From Euleptes europaea (lineage: Eukaryota > Chordata > Lepidosauria > Squamata > Sphaerodactylidae), in the NCBI RefSeq assembly GCF_029931775.1, contig NC_079328.1, positions 8,050,501-8,114,500 on the forward strand: DNA of 64,000 bases, written 5' to 3'. Under the pieces are notes generated by a model. That model was not told where the DNA came from. It saw nothing but the letters and a program-made list of their open reading frames with translations, and did not search any database. Positions 24,870 to 35,935 of this stretch are shown one piece after another; the stretch's first letter is position 1, and every line of letters begins with the position of its first letter. The translations under genes and the position numbers were made by a program.

Positions 24870-25540
24870 ACACAATTTAAAAGGAAACTTTATTACATTT
24901 TGCTATTCATTAAAGAGTTTATTAAAGTTCTTGTTCCATTTTGAATGTAACGGTGTTTTTACCATCACATTTTAAATTATTTCACAACTTTTTTTTATTT
25001 GGTTCAATTTCTGTTTTACACCACCTACAGAGCTTGGAGTGGATAACTTTTACTGTACAGATCTGAACCATGGCTGGGGGGAAAAGGTACATGCATTTTG
25101 CATGACTGAAGCCTTCCTTGATTATTTAGGAAACTAGCCACAAGCAATGCTTGTCAACCACCCCACTTTTGCTATTACGTCTGAAATTGTTCTCCCAGCA
25201 AACTAACAGAATTGTGTCCATCTAGAAAACATTCACCATTCAGTGGGTTGGATCCAGACTTATGAAAGATTCACTGAGCGTGCGCCAGTGGATATTCCGT
25301 TTCCCCCACCTCAGTACAGCTCCTGTGCCATGAGGAATTTTGTTTACGAAAGTCCCACACACATCAGTTTGTGATTTGGGGGGCACGTGGGGGTTTCTAG
25401 GGGAAAAGCACATAAGATCCATTTGCACAATTATCATCCGCTTGCAAGATCATGCTTCATCTTATGTATATTTGGGTCAAACCCAAAGTCACTAGAACAA
25501 TACTCATGGAACTGCAATTAATCAGAAGGAGTATGCTCGG
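24870..25540 (-). other. ATPSCKMT: Probable ATPSCKMT 3' UTR
   Basis: The stretch after the stop codon is AT-rich. From about 24890 to 25240 I recognise no repeat in it. It ends at a minus-strand AATAAA at 24894-24889. At about 25238-25300 there is a short piece resembling the GGATCCA-ended MITE seen at 59209. The UTR extent is inferred from the poly(A) signal only. Confidence 0.5.
24889..24894 (-). terminator. ATPSCKMT: Candidate ATPSCKMT polyadenylation signal
   Basis: AATAAA on the - strand lies about 650 bases after the stop. Another minus-strand AATAAA occurs a little upstream, near 24916, so alternative ends are possible. Confidence 0.45.
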
Positions 25541-25717
25541 TCATAGCTCAGTCATCTTCCCTCTCATTCTGAAAGATTCTGAGTTATATCCCCACACTGT
25601 GTCAATTCCCTCTCCGACACTATGGCTCGGCTTCCAACAGGGGAAAGGAAAACGACATGCAACGACTTTGGCCTCCAGCTGGAGTTCTTCTCCAAGCTTT
25701 TCCTCAAGTTGCAGCAT
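25541..25717 (-). CDS. ATPSCKMT: ATPSCKMT exon 5 and stop
   Basis: This exon encodes [28 protein letters not shown] and [10 protein letters not shown], ending GKMTEL and TGA. The acceptor is TTCTTCTCAG. The last residues differ from human, as is usual at this end. Confidence 0.94.
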   Translation of the reverse strand: MLQLEEKLGEELQLEAKVVACRFPFPCWKPSHSVGEGIDTVWGYNSESFRMRGKMTEL

Positions 25718-28700
25718 CTGAGAAGAAACAAAAAGCACGGTTGGTGGTGTGGAGGACATGGTGTATAGTGCCAGGCACTAGCCTGAGAATGGTATGCTGT
25801 GGTTGAGCCAGATGCCAGCCAAGGCCAACGTATTATTCCTCTTCCTAGGTGTTTTGACTTTCTTCTGTGGGAACCTCCAGACCGCTCCAGGGAGGGGGGT
25901 TGCCATGGTACCCTGAGCTATCTGTCTTTTGATTATCTATATATGCCATGCAATGTACAATTGAACCTCACTAGTATCTTGATTCTTGGCTTCTGTTACC
26001 AGTTGATCTTTCCTAATAAATCAGCTTTTGTAGGATTCCCTGCCTGCTGAGTCTGTTTATGGGATTATCAATGCAGTGACTCAAACAAACGCCTACCCTA
26101 TTCCCCTAACCCCGATCTTTTGGGGCAACTAAAGGAGGGGCACATTTTTACCAAGTTGGACTTAGTTGAAGCCTACTATCATGTTAGGATTCGGGAGGGG
26201 AATGAGCCTTTGACAGCCTTTTCCAGTTGCTTTGGAATGTTTGAATATCTGGTGATGCCCTTTGGCTTGAAAGGAGTCCCGGGGGTCTTCATGCAATTAA
26301 TAAACGAGATCCTACATGATTTACTGTTTAAGGGAGTAGTAGTTTATCTGGATGACATTATTTACTCTAAAACCCACAAGGAGCACATTGCTCTGGTCAG
26401 GGAAGTGTTACGATGTCTCAGAGACGATAAACTCTATGCTAAAGTGTCCAAATGCGAGTTTCACCAAAAACAATTGACTTTCCTTGGCTACATCATCTCA
26501 CATCGTGGGTTAACCATGGACCCAGAGAAGGTGCAAGCAGTAATTGACTGGGAGCCACCTACAACTCGCAAACAGGTTCAAAGATTTCTCAGCTTCGCAA
26601 ATTTTTACCGAGGATTCCTCCCCAACTTCGCGCAAATTGCACTACCCTTCACTGACCTTCTCAAAACGAAGGGGAAGAGGAGTGCGGCTGTCCTGCCTTC
26701 TGCCCGAGTGAATTGGACCCCCCAATGTCAAACTGCTTTTGACACTCTCAAACAACTGTTCACTTCTGAACCAGTGTTGCGACACCCCGACTGCGAACAG
26801 CCCTTCATTGCCCAGGTAGATGCTTCTGAAGTAGCAATGGGGTTGCACTCCTACAGAAGGGAGGACGACCAACTGCACCCTTGCGCTTACTTCTCTAAGA
26901 AGTTCGCCCAATCTGAACTCAATTGGCTGATATGGGGAAAAGAGGTAGCAGCTGTTAAACATGCCTTGACTGTATGGAGACAATACCTAGAAGGAGCTAA
27001 AGTCCCTTTTGAGGTCTGGAGTGATCATAAAAACTTGGAGGCTTTAATGGGGACTCGCAAGCTCTCCTCGAAACAAGTGCGCTGGGCGGACTTCTTTTCC
27101 AAATTCTGCTTTGTGCTGAAACATGTTCCAGGCAAGCAAAATCTACTGGTGGATGCCCTGTCCAGGCTCCCCCAATACCCAAGTAAGCTAGATCAGCCCA
27201 CTGAGTCCCTGTTCACCCCAACCCAACGAGGGCTGCTACCTACTTTAGCGGTGCAAACCCGTTCTCAAACCCAAGCCCTAAAGCAACCACCTTCCGCAGG
27301 GGAGGAAGTGCAGCACCCGGCCGAGCCGCCTGCTCCGCTCCCTCCATCTGCTCCTGAGGAGTCTGCTGACGCTGCTCCCGAGAGGCGGGGAATATGTCGA
27401 AATCCTTCAAGGAAACCCTCCTACAAAGCTATCAAGCAGAACTCTCCTCTCAAACCCTCCTGCCAAAGTTAATCAAGCACGGGGGGGGGGGTTGGTACAA
27501 AGAGTCTAAGCTATACATGCCAAAAGGATTGCATGGGGAGGTGTTGGGTCTAGTTCATGGAGCTAAAACCGCAGGGCATTTTGGATTTATCTAAACTTTG
27601 CATTTGTTGCGTAGACAGTTTTGGTGGGCGGGCATGTGTTCGGACGTGGACTCATTCATCCGCAGTTGTCCAATTTGTGCTTCAGCTAAGCGTTCCCAAG
27701 GAAAACCGCCCGGACTGTTGCAGCCCTTGGAAACCCCCACTGAACCATGGGAAGTTACTGCAATGGATTTAATGACTCATCTTCCCCTCAGTAAGGGGAA
27801 GACTGTACTTTGGGTAGTCACAGATCTGTTTTCAAAACAAGTTCATCTTATACCTTGCGCAGGTGTACCCTCCGCCCCACGGTTGGCCCGCCTCTTTGTG
27901 TCACATGTTTTCAAATATCATTCATTTCCGCGCAAAGTGTTGAGCGACCGCGAGGGTACCTATGTGGCTAGGTTTTGGAAAGCATTTCTAAAATTGGTGG
28001 GGATAGAGCAAGGACTATCAAGTGCTTTCCATCCCCAAACAAATGGTCAAACCGAACGAGTAAATGCTGTTTTGGAATGTTATTTACGCTATTATGTCAA
28101 TTACCATCAGGATGATTGGGTAGACCTGCTGCCTTTTGCCGAGTACGCTTACAATAATGCTGTACACCAGTCCACAGGGTTCAGCCCTTTTCAAGTTGTG
28201 TATGGGAAAGAGTTCGGTCCCATTGGCCACATTGATGTTTTGGGGGAGGAGGGTGGCACCAAAGTATCCGAATGGACTCATACATTTCAAATGACCTGTC
28301 CATGGTTGATTAAAAATCTAGAACGGGCCAAACGTTAATACAAGGCTCAGGCAGACAAACACCGGTCCCCGGGGTGGGATTACAAGGTGGGAGATCTGGT
28401 ATATCTCTTCACCAAAAACCTATGGTCCACCCGCCCGTGCGGAAAACTCAGTGCCAAATATGTAGGACCATTTCCCGTTTCCAGGATTATCAGTAATGTG
28501 ACAGTGGAACTCTCCTTGCCCAAATCCCTATGGAGAATTCACCCGGTATTCCACATCAGTCTCCTCAAACGGCACGTTTCCTCCCCTCAATGGCATCCTG
28601 AGCCACCTCCTGAAATGCCTGAGATGGTGGGGGGGGGGGGGAGAGGAGCATTTTGAAGTGTCAAAAATCTTGAAATGTCAAAAATCAGCTTTCGTAGGAT

Positions 28701-31700
28701 TCCCTGCGTACTGAGTCTGTTTATGGGATTATCACGGGACTAGAGCTTACATATAGTGACAGAATACAGATATGAAGGAATTATGAACTTAGTTTATCTT
28801 AATTTCAGTAAGGGTTTTAATAAGGTTTCACATAATATTCTTGTTGACAAGTTGGTAAAATGTTGTTTAGATCCTATTACTGTTAGGTGGATCTGTAACT
28901 GGTTGACAGATCTCACCCAAAGAGTGCTTGTAAATGTTTCCTCATCCTCTTGGAGAGGAGTGACAAGTGGAGTGCTTCAGGGATCTGTTTTGGGACCTGT
29001 GTTGTTCAACATGCCGCAATAAGGACACCAGATGTTCTGATGGTTTGATTTTTTATATTTCCATGGTTTTATGGGGCTGGTTTTATTATGAGTATCGCTT
29101 TAGGTGATTTATTATGATTGCATTGTATTTGTGTGTTTTTAGGATGTTGTGAGTTGCCCTGAACTGGCTTTTGCTGGAGAGGATGGGATATAAGTTTAAT
29201 AAAATAAACAAACAAACAAACATCTTTATGATTTGGATGCAGGAACAAAGGGGATGCTTATTAAATTTGCAGATGATACTAAATTGGGAGGGGTAGCAAA
29301 TATGGTAGGGGGTTGGACTAGATGTCCCTAGTGGTCCCTTCCAACGCTATGATTCTATGATTGAACTGTTACATGAAAGTGTTAAGCTGTCTAAAGAGCT
29401 TGGCAGGGAAGGCCCAGGGACTGCAAAATCATTAGGAAATGAGACTGAAAACTATGGAATAGAACATAATTGAACATAGACTTTCACAGTAGAGGCAAGA
29501 ATGATAGCCCTTCAAAGAATAAGAAGAATGGCAAATGAAGAGGGACGTACAAGAATTAAAATAATTGATTTGCTGAACATCAAAAAGAGGAAGATGCTGG
29601 GTGTACAGAAAGAGATTTACAAAAGAAAAATGACAGACCAAGCCTCAGATAAAAGATCAGCAGAGGAAGCAACAAGAACCCTTATAGAATAAGGCAGATG
29701 TCTTCCTTTCCCAGACATATAGGCCTCTTCTTCCTTGAAGATGCTTAAACAGCATCTGAAAATGCTGCCTGTTCCTGAGCCTCTAACCTTCAATCTTTCT
29801 TTCTCCTCTACTCTCTCTTCCCCTGTAATTTTTAATGAGCCCATGCTTGTTCTTTCTGACTTCATTACTCCACAGCACTTAATGCTGAACACTTAATACA
29901 TATTATTTTACAATATTTATATATATTATAGTTAGTATACTACCAGGGTTTCCAACATGGTACCCATGGGTGCCTTGGCACCCACCAATGCCTTTCCTGG
30001 CACCACCAAGTTTTTTTAGAAAGTGGGTGGGGACATGTGGGCCTTGTGCCTAGCAGGGCTTCTGATTGGCTGTGCGACTAAAATAATGTTTCATCAACAG
30101 CTGCCCACTAGTGTTGGTTTTATTTTCTCTCGCTCCTCTTTCCCAGTGTATTTTTAAATTATCCCTTTCCCCCCTGCACTTGGGCTTCCTCTGTGTGGCT
30201 CTGCCTCCTGCGGCAGCCATGTTATGGTTGTACCATCATCCTATGTCAGAATTCCAAAGGTGCTCACAGGCTCAAAAAAGTTGAGGACCCATGCTATAAT
30301 ATATAGTACTATATAGTATATAATATACTATACTTTATAGTATTACATCTGTTCCTCCAAAGAAAAAAGTGCCACTTTTTAAAAAGTATAGAGCATTTTG
30401 ATGTTTGCCTGGAATCCACATAACATCCCAGTAATTGAAAAGAATGGACATTAACCAAAATATTATGAAAAACTGGGTAAGATTGTGCTAAAAAAAGGAG
30501 CAAGTTTCCAGTGAATGCCCTCAGCCTTCAACCATTTTATCCAATATTTTTGACTGCAACCTTTTAGAGAGAAAGATGTCAATAGGTATTTTCCCCACCA
30601 ATGGATCCCTTGTGATGGAAATAAGATGTAAATGGGGGAAAATGTGGTTAGATGAGCCTGTGGTTAGGCTAAAGCAGTGGTCTTCCAGTTTTCCAGGCTG
30701 GGAAAGCGGCCCTAGCAGTAAAGTGTAAATAGGTGGAGGTGAGATGTAGAGAGCCGGTTAGGTCACTGGGCAGTGGTTAACCTCTGGAGTTGGCAATGTA
30801 AAAGAAGCAAGCCATTAAAGCGCAAGCCCCACAGTTCTGGTACGTTTCCTCCTCTCTGACAATGGGAAGAAAAGATGACCCCTCCCCAAGTGTATGCAGC
30901 CCTTAGCCCTGGGGACCTCATATCCCCCCGTTATATCACATCTACTAGTTATCAAGTGTTTTAGCACATTCTGCATATCTAGACAACTGATAGTGGAAAA
31001 CTGGAAACTTACCATTTGAGGTACTCCAAAAATAACCACATTTGTATATTGGGAAAAATTGACCTATTTAAAAAAACAAAAATGGCAGATGTTAGTTTTT
31101 ACCCTCTAAATGCATGGGCGTGCCTCATTTGTGCATATGCACCTATGGTCAAAATGAATACCTATCATCTACATTCCATAAGACTCAGCAGATGTTAAAC
31201 GTAAAATCAGAGCTCATGATTCTGTGTTTGTTGCTGCTCCATCGAGACAGGAAAAGAGGCTGAAGAGACCAGGAGGCCAAGCAAAAACATAGCCAAGTCA
31301 TGAGTGAACAAGGAGTTTGGTTGCATCCTGAAGAGAAAAGGGTTGTACTGCAAAGGTGAAAATGAAAACATTTAACAACTGAAAGAATATATGGAGCTCT
31401 GCATTGATCAAACCAGAAACAAACTCTGTGGAGAGCTGTACAATCTAAATAAGACCGACACAAAAAGGTGAGCAGAAGGGAAGTCGGTGCTTTGCCTTCG
31501 GCTTGAACGACTCCATTGGAATTTCACTAAAATATTAAGCATATGAAGAAGAAAAAAAGTTGGTTTTTATATGCCGTTTTCCTCTACCTTTTAAGGAGAA
31601 TCAAACTGGATCACAATCTCCTTCCCTTCCTCTCCCCACAACAGACACCTTCTGAGGTAGGTGGGTCTGGGAGAGTTCTGAGAGAACCGTGACTGGCCCA

Positions 31701-34499
31701 AGGTCACCCAGCAGGCTTCATGTGGAAGAGTGGGGAAACCAACCTGATTCACCAGATTAGAGTCCATCAATCCTAACCACTACACCACATTGACTCTCCA
31801 ATGTCCAGTGTTGTCTAGTGTTGCACTGGTTTCCGTTTACTGTTTTTTCCTTGTATCACTGAAAATGATGTTCAGACACATACCTTCCATAAGTCCGAAA
31901 TGTAAAACTTAGTATTATGATGCACCCCTGCTTTCCAAGCGTGGTACCGGGAATACCACACTAACCAGGGATTCAATTCATATCCAACAGCTTTGAAACC
32001 GACTTTTGCAGCTGCGATTACCTGTAACAGGAGAAATGGATTTTCCCTTGAGCAGCAGACATGGGTTCACTCCAACACTCCCTATCCAAGAGCCATGCTT
32101 AGTGACAACACAGAAAATAATTTCAAACACCACCAGTGTGCAACAGTCTTTGTAAAGTATGCCTTAGTTAAGGCACTTTGGTTTGTAGCCGCATAAGAAA
32201 CGCTTTTTCATTTGTTCAAGCCATGGTCAATTTGATACTTAAAACCTCCATTTTGTAGAGACTCACACAAATTTGATTTATGGGGTCTGCTAATCTGTTT
32301 ATCAGTAGTACATGCACAGGACAAAGTTTTACCTTGTCAAAAGAAGCAGTTATTTAGATCCTCTTGCAAACAGGGCAGCTAAATTGAAGAGGAGCTGTGG
32401 CTCAGTGGAAGAGCACCTGCTTTGCATGCAGAAGGAGATAATCACAATGATTATGTAAGGTGGGCCAATGTTGTGTTATGACTCTCAGATTACAGGTAAG
32501 AAAAGGAGACTGAAACTGAGAGGGAGGTGTGGCTCAGTAGAACAGTGTCTGCTTTGCATGCAGAAGGTCCCAAGTTTAATCTCCAGGTGAAAGTACCAGG
32601 CAACGGGTGATGTGAAAAACCTCTACTTGAGGCCCTGGAGAGCTGCTGCCAGTCTGAGTAGACAATGGCTGTTACCGCACTTGTATTCCAGCGATGTATT
32701 ACGAGTTTGAAAATGTTATAAAAAATACTGTTCGCACTTTCTATGTATTCCCACCGATGTATTAAGAGTTTGAAAACGTTATAAACAATACTGTTCGCAC
32801 TTTGTTTGGCCCCTTTAGCTGTGAAGACGTCTTCCAACCATTTATAAGCCGTGGTATCCAAAAACCTTTTTAAAGCGATGTTTTTTACAACATTTTTAAA
32901 CTCTTAATACATTGCTGGGAATACAAAGTGCGGTAACCCCCAATATTGACCTTGATGGACTCTGGGTCTGACTCAGTATAAGGCAGCTTCATTTGTGTTC
33001 ATATGAGCGTTCCAACCTGGAAAATCAGCATGCAACTGCGTAGGAAGATGCAGCTACACCTCTCTCGCACTCCTCCAATTTCCTCCCCTTGTGAACCAGG
33101 AGGTGAGTTAGCCTCAGTTTTCTCCTCGGGTTTCTGCCTGGCCCATTTGTCACCCCTCACTTGCACATCTGAGATTCAACTGCCCCAGCAGGCAGGAAAG
33201 GGTACAAAAAACAGAACAAGAGAGAAAAGCCCACCCTGGCCTTATCTCCAAATTTGGAGGCAGATTTGAAAACAGAGAGGGAATTTCCAAGCTGCACACT
33301 GGCAATGTGCTGGAGAACTTGCTTAGCATTAAAGAAGGTTCCCGGGTCAGCAACTGGCATCGCCAGTTAAACTATGCCAGGTATTAGAGCTGGAAAAGAC
33401 TTATGGGGAACTGCTATGAAAACTATTTGCCTATCAGTTTCTGGGCACACCATACAAAGCACTGGTTAAAGCCCTAACCAACTTGGGGCTTGGGCCCTTG
33501 AAGGACTGCCTCCTCCCCTACTGACCAGCCTGCCCACGGAGAGCCTCCTCCCAAACTGCTTTCTGTGCCTCTGCCTGCAAAGGTGGTCAACAAAGTTAGG
33601 GTTTTTTTCAGTTGTGGCACCTTATCTTGGAACACCTGCTCTCTTGAGGCTTACCTTTGTCACATTTGCTTCAACCCAGGCTTTTAATTAACCAAGGTTA
33701 TTTTTTTCAGTTGTTTCATGGCCCTCCCTTCAACTTGGGGACTGTTTTATGGGTATTTTGGGGCAGCCTGTCACTTGCTTTATACAGTTTTTAAGTCCCT
33801 GCCTTGTTTTCAATGCAGGTAATTTATGTTACTGCTGTGACCTGGATGGCCCAGGCTGGCCTGATCTTGTCAGATCTCAGAAGATAAGCAACCCTGATAA
33901 GCAACCCTGACAAAATGGCAGTATTGGGATGGGAGAGCTCCAAGGAATGCCAGGGTCATAATGTGAAAGCAGGCAATGGCAAACCATCTCTGTTGGTCTC
34001 ATCTTGGCTGTGACTTGATGACACTTCACACACACACAATTTATGTTGTTATGATTTTATGGTACCTTGTGAGTTGCATGCATTCATAAATACTTGGCAA
34101 TTCTAAACCAGCCCTAAATCAAATAAATACATTCAATGTGGTTCCAAATGTGTCAACATCCCCTTGCTTGGCTTCACCCCCCCTCCCCCCAAAAAAGTTT
34201 GGCTTTAAACTTACAATGCGCCCATCACCGCTACCTATGTCCACCAAGGATCCGCTTCTGCCTTTCAGCACACTCAAGACATTGTCAATTTGCTTTGAAG
34301 TAGCTGGTACAAATGGCAGGCAATGCTTCCTCATGGCTGGAACAACGAATGGGGTTGCAATCGAATACAGGACCACTAATGAGCCACCAAGAAGGCCGGT
34401 GGCCAACAAGCCCCAGTTCCTTGGTCGAGAGCCTTCATCACAGGCAGTCAAAGGCAAAACATCTTGGCCTGGGTTTTGTCCAGAAAGTATTTTTGACAT
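25541..34499 (-). CDS. ATPSCKMT: ATPSCKMT (FAM173B), ATP synthase c-subunit lysine N-methyltransferase (4 coding exons)
   Basis: This SAM-dependent enzyme methylates a lysine of the ATP synthase c-ring in mitochondria. Coding exons in gene order are 34499-34215, 32021-31884, 31063-31013 and 25717-25541, giving 216 residues against about 233 in human. A hydrophobic segment at about residues 29-52 ([11 protein letters not shown] onward) fits the membrane anchor of the family. The SAM-binding motif VDIGSGDGR is at 86-94, and [23 protein letters not shown] and VVIFGVPQM follow, all close to the human protein. All internal introns are phase 0 and GT-AG. The start is inferred: MSKILS is the first Met after the acceptor at 34510, and the N-terminus is shorter than in human. 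The gene is divergent from CCT5 and shares its CpG island. Its introns hold a Ty3/Gypsy fossil, LINE pieces and SINEs. The identity is sure; the first exon is not. Confidence 0.93.
26018..26070 (+). repeat. Terminal repeat remnant, left copy
   Basis: A 53-base segment beginning AAATCAGCTT and ending GGGATTATCA recurs at 28682-28734 with about three differences. It marks the left terminal repeat of the Gypsy fossil and lies just past an AATAAA-like signal. Confidence 0.8.
28682..28734 (+). repeat. Terminal repeat remnant, right copy
   Basis: This is the second copy of the 53-base segment at 26018-26070. The few differences between copies point to an insertion that is not very ancient. Confidence 0.8.
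28741..29361 (+). mobile_element. CR1-type LINE fragment, interrupted
   Basis: The + strand encodes RT motifs ([13 protein letters not shown] and [14 protein letters not shown]). The CR1 FADD region and tail resume at about 29245-29361. A different LINE tail lies between, at about 29015-29220. It sits directly to the right of the Gypsy fossil. Confidence 0.75.
29015..29220 (+). mobile_element. LINE 3' tail inserted in CR1
   Basis: The sequence resembles the CR1/L2-like 3' UTR seen at 22250-22320 (GAACTGG, then GGGATATAAGT) and ends in an AATAAA-AACAAACAAA-type simple tail. Confidence 0.55.
29365..29940. other. Unassigned intronic stretch of ATPSCKMT
   Basis: Short frames occur on both strands, none with a known domain. 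An AT-rich ATATATTATAG tract lies near 29920. Confidence 0.35.
29945..30290 (+). mobile_element. Non-autonomous hAT-like element
   Basis: The left end reads GTTTCCAACATGG, followed by repeated GGTGCC motifs; the right end reads AAAAGTTGAGGACCCATG. It is related to the antisense copy at 35625-35935. It lies in ATPSCKMT intron 4. Confidence 0.55.
31013..31063 (-). CDS. ATPSCKMT: ATPSCKMT exon 4 (51 nt)
   Basis: This 17-codon exon encodes [17 protein letters not shown], matching the human exon that contains VVIFGVPQM. The acceptor is TAAATAG and the donor is ATG|GTAAGT. Confidence 0.93.
31545..31798 (-). repeat. tRNA-derived SINE, antisense, in ATPSCKMT intron
   Basis: AGTTGGTTTTTATATGCCG at the left and CCTAACCACTACACCACATT at the right identify the same SINE family. 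The copy is in the same strand as ATPSCKMT. Confidence 0.8.
31884..32021 (-). CDS. ATPSCKMT: ATPSCKMT exon 3
   Basis: This exon of 138 nt, not covered by any long open frame, encodes [18 protein letters not shown] to FYISDLWK, nearly the human sequence. The acceptor is TGTTACAG and the donor is AAG|GTATGT. Confidence 0.93.
32385..33003 (+). repeat. tRNA-type SINE (GTGGCTCAGTGGAAGAGC), with MITE insert
   Basis: A partial head at 32385-32440 is followed by a fuller copy at 32517-32666 and 32940-33003. The copy has GGTGTGGCTCAGTAGAACAG, GCTTTGCATGCAGAAGGTCC and the tail AGTATAAGGCAGCTTCAT. A MITE (32667-32939) interrupts it. Confidence 0.75.
32667..32939. mobile_element. MITE inserted in a tRNA-type SINE
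   Basis: The ends GTTACCGCACTTGTATTCC and GGAATACAAAGTGCGGTAAC are inverse copies with one mismatch, and pairing extends through ATGTATTAAGAGTTT. CAAT stands on both sides. The SINE reads on from GAGTAGACAAT to ATTGACCTTGATGG across the insert. An internal repeat of the end motif is also present near 32735-32790. Confidence 0.75.
33836..34050 (+). repeat. 5S rRNA-derived SINE in ATPSCKMT intron
   Basis: GGCCTGATCTTGTCAGATCT and CAGAAGATAAGC match 5S rRNA; GGCAATGGCAAACC and TGACTTGATGACAC form the tail, ending in CACACACACA. Confidence 0.75.
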
Positions 34500-34510
34500 A
34501 ACAAAAGCAC
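34215..34510 (-). CDS. ATPSCKMT: ATPSCKMT first coding exon (exon 2)
   Basis: The acceptor is TTTTCCAG|GTGCT, and the ATG used here is at 34499-34497. The exon encodes [17 protein letters not shown] through DIGSGDGRI and ends in phase 0 at ATT|GTAAGT. It carries the membrane segment and the SAM motif. The 11 bases before the ATG are untranslated in this model. Confidence 0.9.
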
Positions 34511-34567
34511 CTGGAAAACGGAAACCATTTATGAAACACAAGGGGCACCATCCAGTCAACACATAAG

Positions 34568-34815
34568 CATTATTTATTTACTTCATTTAAATCTCGTCTT
34601 TCTCCCCAGCGGGGACCCAAAGTAGCTTCCATCATTCTCCTCTCCTCCATTTTATCCTCACAACAACCTTGTGAGGTAGGTTAGGCTGAGAGGAAGTGAC
34701 TGGCCCAAGGTCACTCAGCAAACTTCCATGGCAGTGGGGATTTGGACCTGGGTCTCCAGAATCTGGATTCTCCAGAATCCAAGTCTGATACTCCAACTAC
34801 TACACCATGCTAGAC
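34568..34815 (-). repeat. SINE, antisense, in ATPSCKMT intron 1
   Basis: ATTTTATCCTCACAACAACC and GTGAGGTAGGTTAGGCTGAG, with ACTACTACACCATGCTAG at the right end, mark a second SINE type with a tRNA-like head. A shorter relative lies at 35196-35390. Confidence 0.65.
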
Positions 34816-35195
34816 CAGACCATATGCACAAGACACGTTGATGTATCTTCCAGTGGTTTCTTCTTTTCACCTTAAAGTAGCTCTGTTTGCCTGGCCTGAA
34901 TTTGATCAGAGCAGCTTTGAGGAAAGGGGGGGCGACTTTAACCCTTTCCCCAGTGGGCATTATTCCACTCAACATTGCAGCTCCCCAGAGACTCTCCCTG
35001 TCCAGGGATCTTTACCCCACAGGAAGAAATGCAGCTTACTAAAAGTGATTTTTAGCAACCCAAAAGGCCCACAGGGAACACTCCCCCTCCAGATCGAATT
35101 TGAAGCCCCCCCCCCAAAGGCTTGGGGAAGGAAAGAAATAAAACTATCTGAATATTTTTCTGTCTGAGGCTGCCTGCATTGTGGCTAGTCTGATT

Positions 35196-35390
35196 AATCT
35201 GTTTATATATTTATACTCTGCTTTACTTCCCAGTGGGTATCCAAAGAAACTTACAGCAGAGTCACTTCTCCATTTTATCCTCACAACAGCCATGTGAGGT
35301 AGGTTTGACTGAGAGAGTGGTCATCCATGGCTGAGTGGGGATTCAAACTTGGGCAACACTCTAACCACTACACCATGTGGTCTCTTCAAC
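35196..35390 (-). repeat. SINE, antisense, in ATPSCKMT intron 1
   Basis: ATTTTATCCTCACAACAGCC, GTGAGGTAGGTTTGACTGAG and CTAACCACTACACCATGTGG match the family at 34568. Confidence 0.65.
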
Positions 35391-35624
35391 TCCTGCTGAT
35401 TACGGTAGGGGAATTAAGTGCTTATATTGAGCCTAACTTTGGCTTGGAATATCTCAAAGTTTCTAAATTATAACAGCAATTTCATCTTCGATGTTGATTC
35501 TTTACAAGACTGCCTCAAATCCTATTAATAAAACTGAATTACAAGGGTAATGGATTTACACATCATTTAAGTAACAAAAAATTTACACATGTAATCCAGT
35601 ATTAAAACATATTAAAACAGGGGT

Positions 35625-35935
35625 CCTCAACCTTTTCGAGCCTGCGGACACGTTTGGAATTCTGATTCGGCACGGTGGGTGCAGCAACAAAACGATTGTC
35701 CACAGCTTAACTTCAGTAACACAGTGCAGATCCTTGTGCTGTGGTGGTAGCTGCTGTCAAAGCAACATTTTAAAACATCCGTACAGCCAGTCAGGTCTCC
35801 AATAGTCAATCAGAAGACCTGCTGGGCAAAAGCCCTACCTGGCCCCACCCACTTCCTAAAAACACTTGGTGGGCGCAAGAAAAGGTGCCAGCTGGTGCCA
35901 TGGCACCCATGGGCACCACATTGGGGACATCTGCA
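35625..35935 (-). mobile_element. Non-autonomous hAT-like element, antisense
   Basis: The left border GGGGTCCTCAACCTTTT and the right part CACCCATGGGCACCACATTG are the reverse complement of the 29945 copy's ends. It is degraded. Confidence 0.6.

Larger units (their letters stand above)
25780..28735 (+). mobile_element. Ty3/Gypsy LTR-retrotransposon fossil in ATPSCKMT intron
   Basis: Parts seen in order are a terminal-repeat remnant (to about 26070), reverse transcriptase with YLDD (near 26340-26360), RNase H with a DAS motif (near 26820), integrase with an HHCC-type segment and a NGQTERVN motif (27600-28300), and the GPY/F-type end of integrase (to about 28600), then a second terminal-repeat remnant. 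The order RT-RNase H-integrase is that of Ty3/Gypsy, and the sequence resembles vertebrate chromovirus or sushi-type elements. It is broken, with several breaks, and lies opposite in strand to the host gene. The long readable stretches suggest only moderate age. The left edge is approximate. Confidence 0.85.

Noticed and set aside
32517-32580. tRNA genes (several A-box and B-box pairs across the window)
   Set aside because: The boxes belong to SINE heads that recur many times with the same tails. No cloverleaf with a proper acceptor stem was seen.
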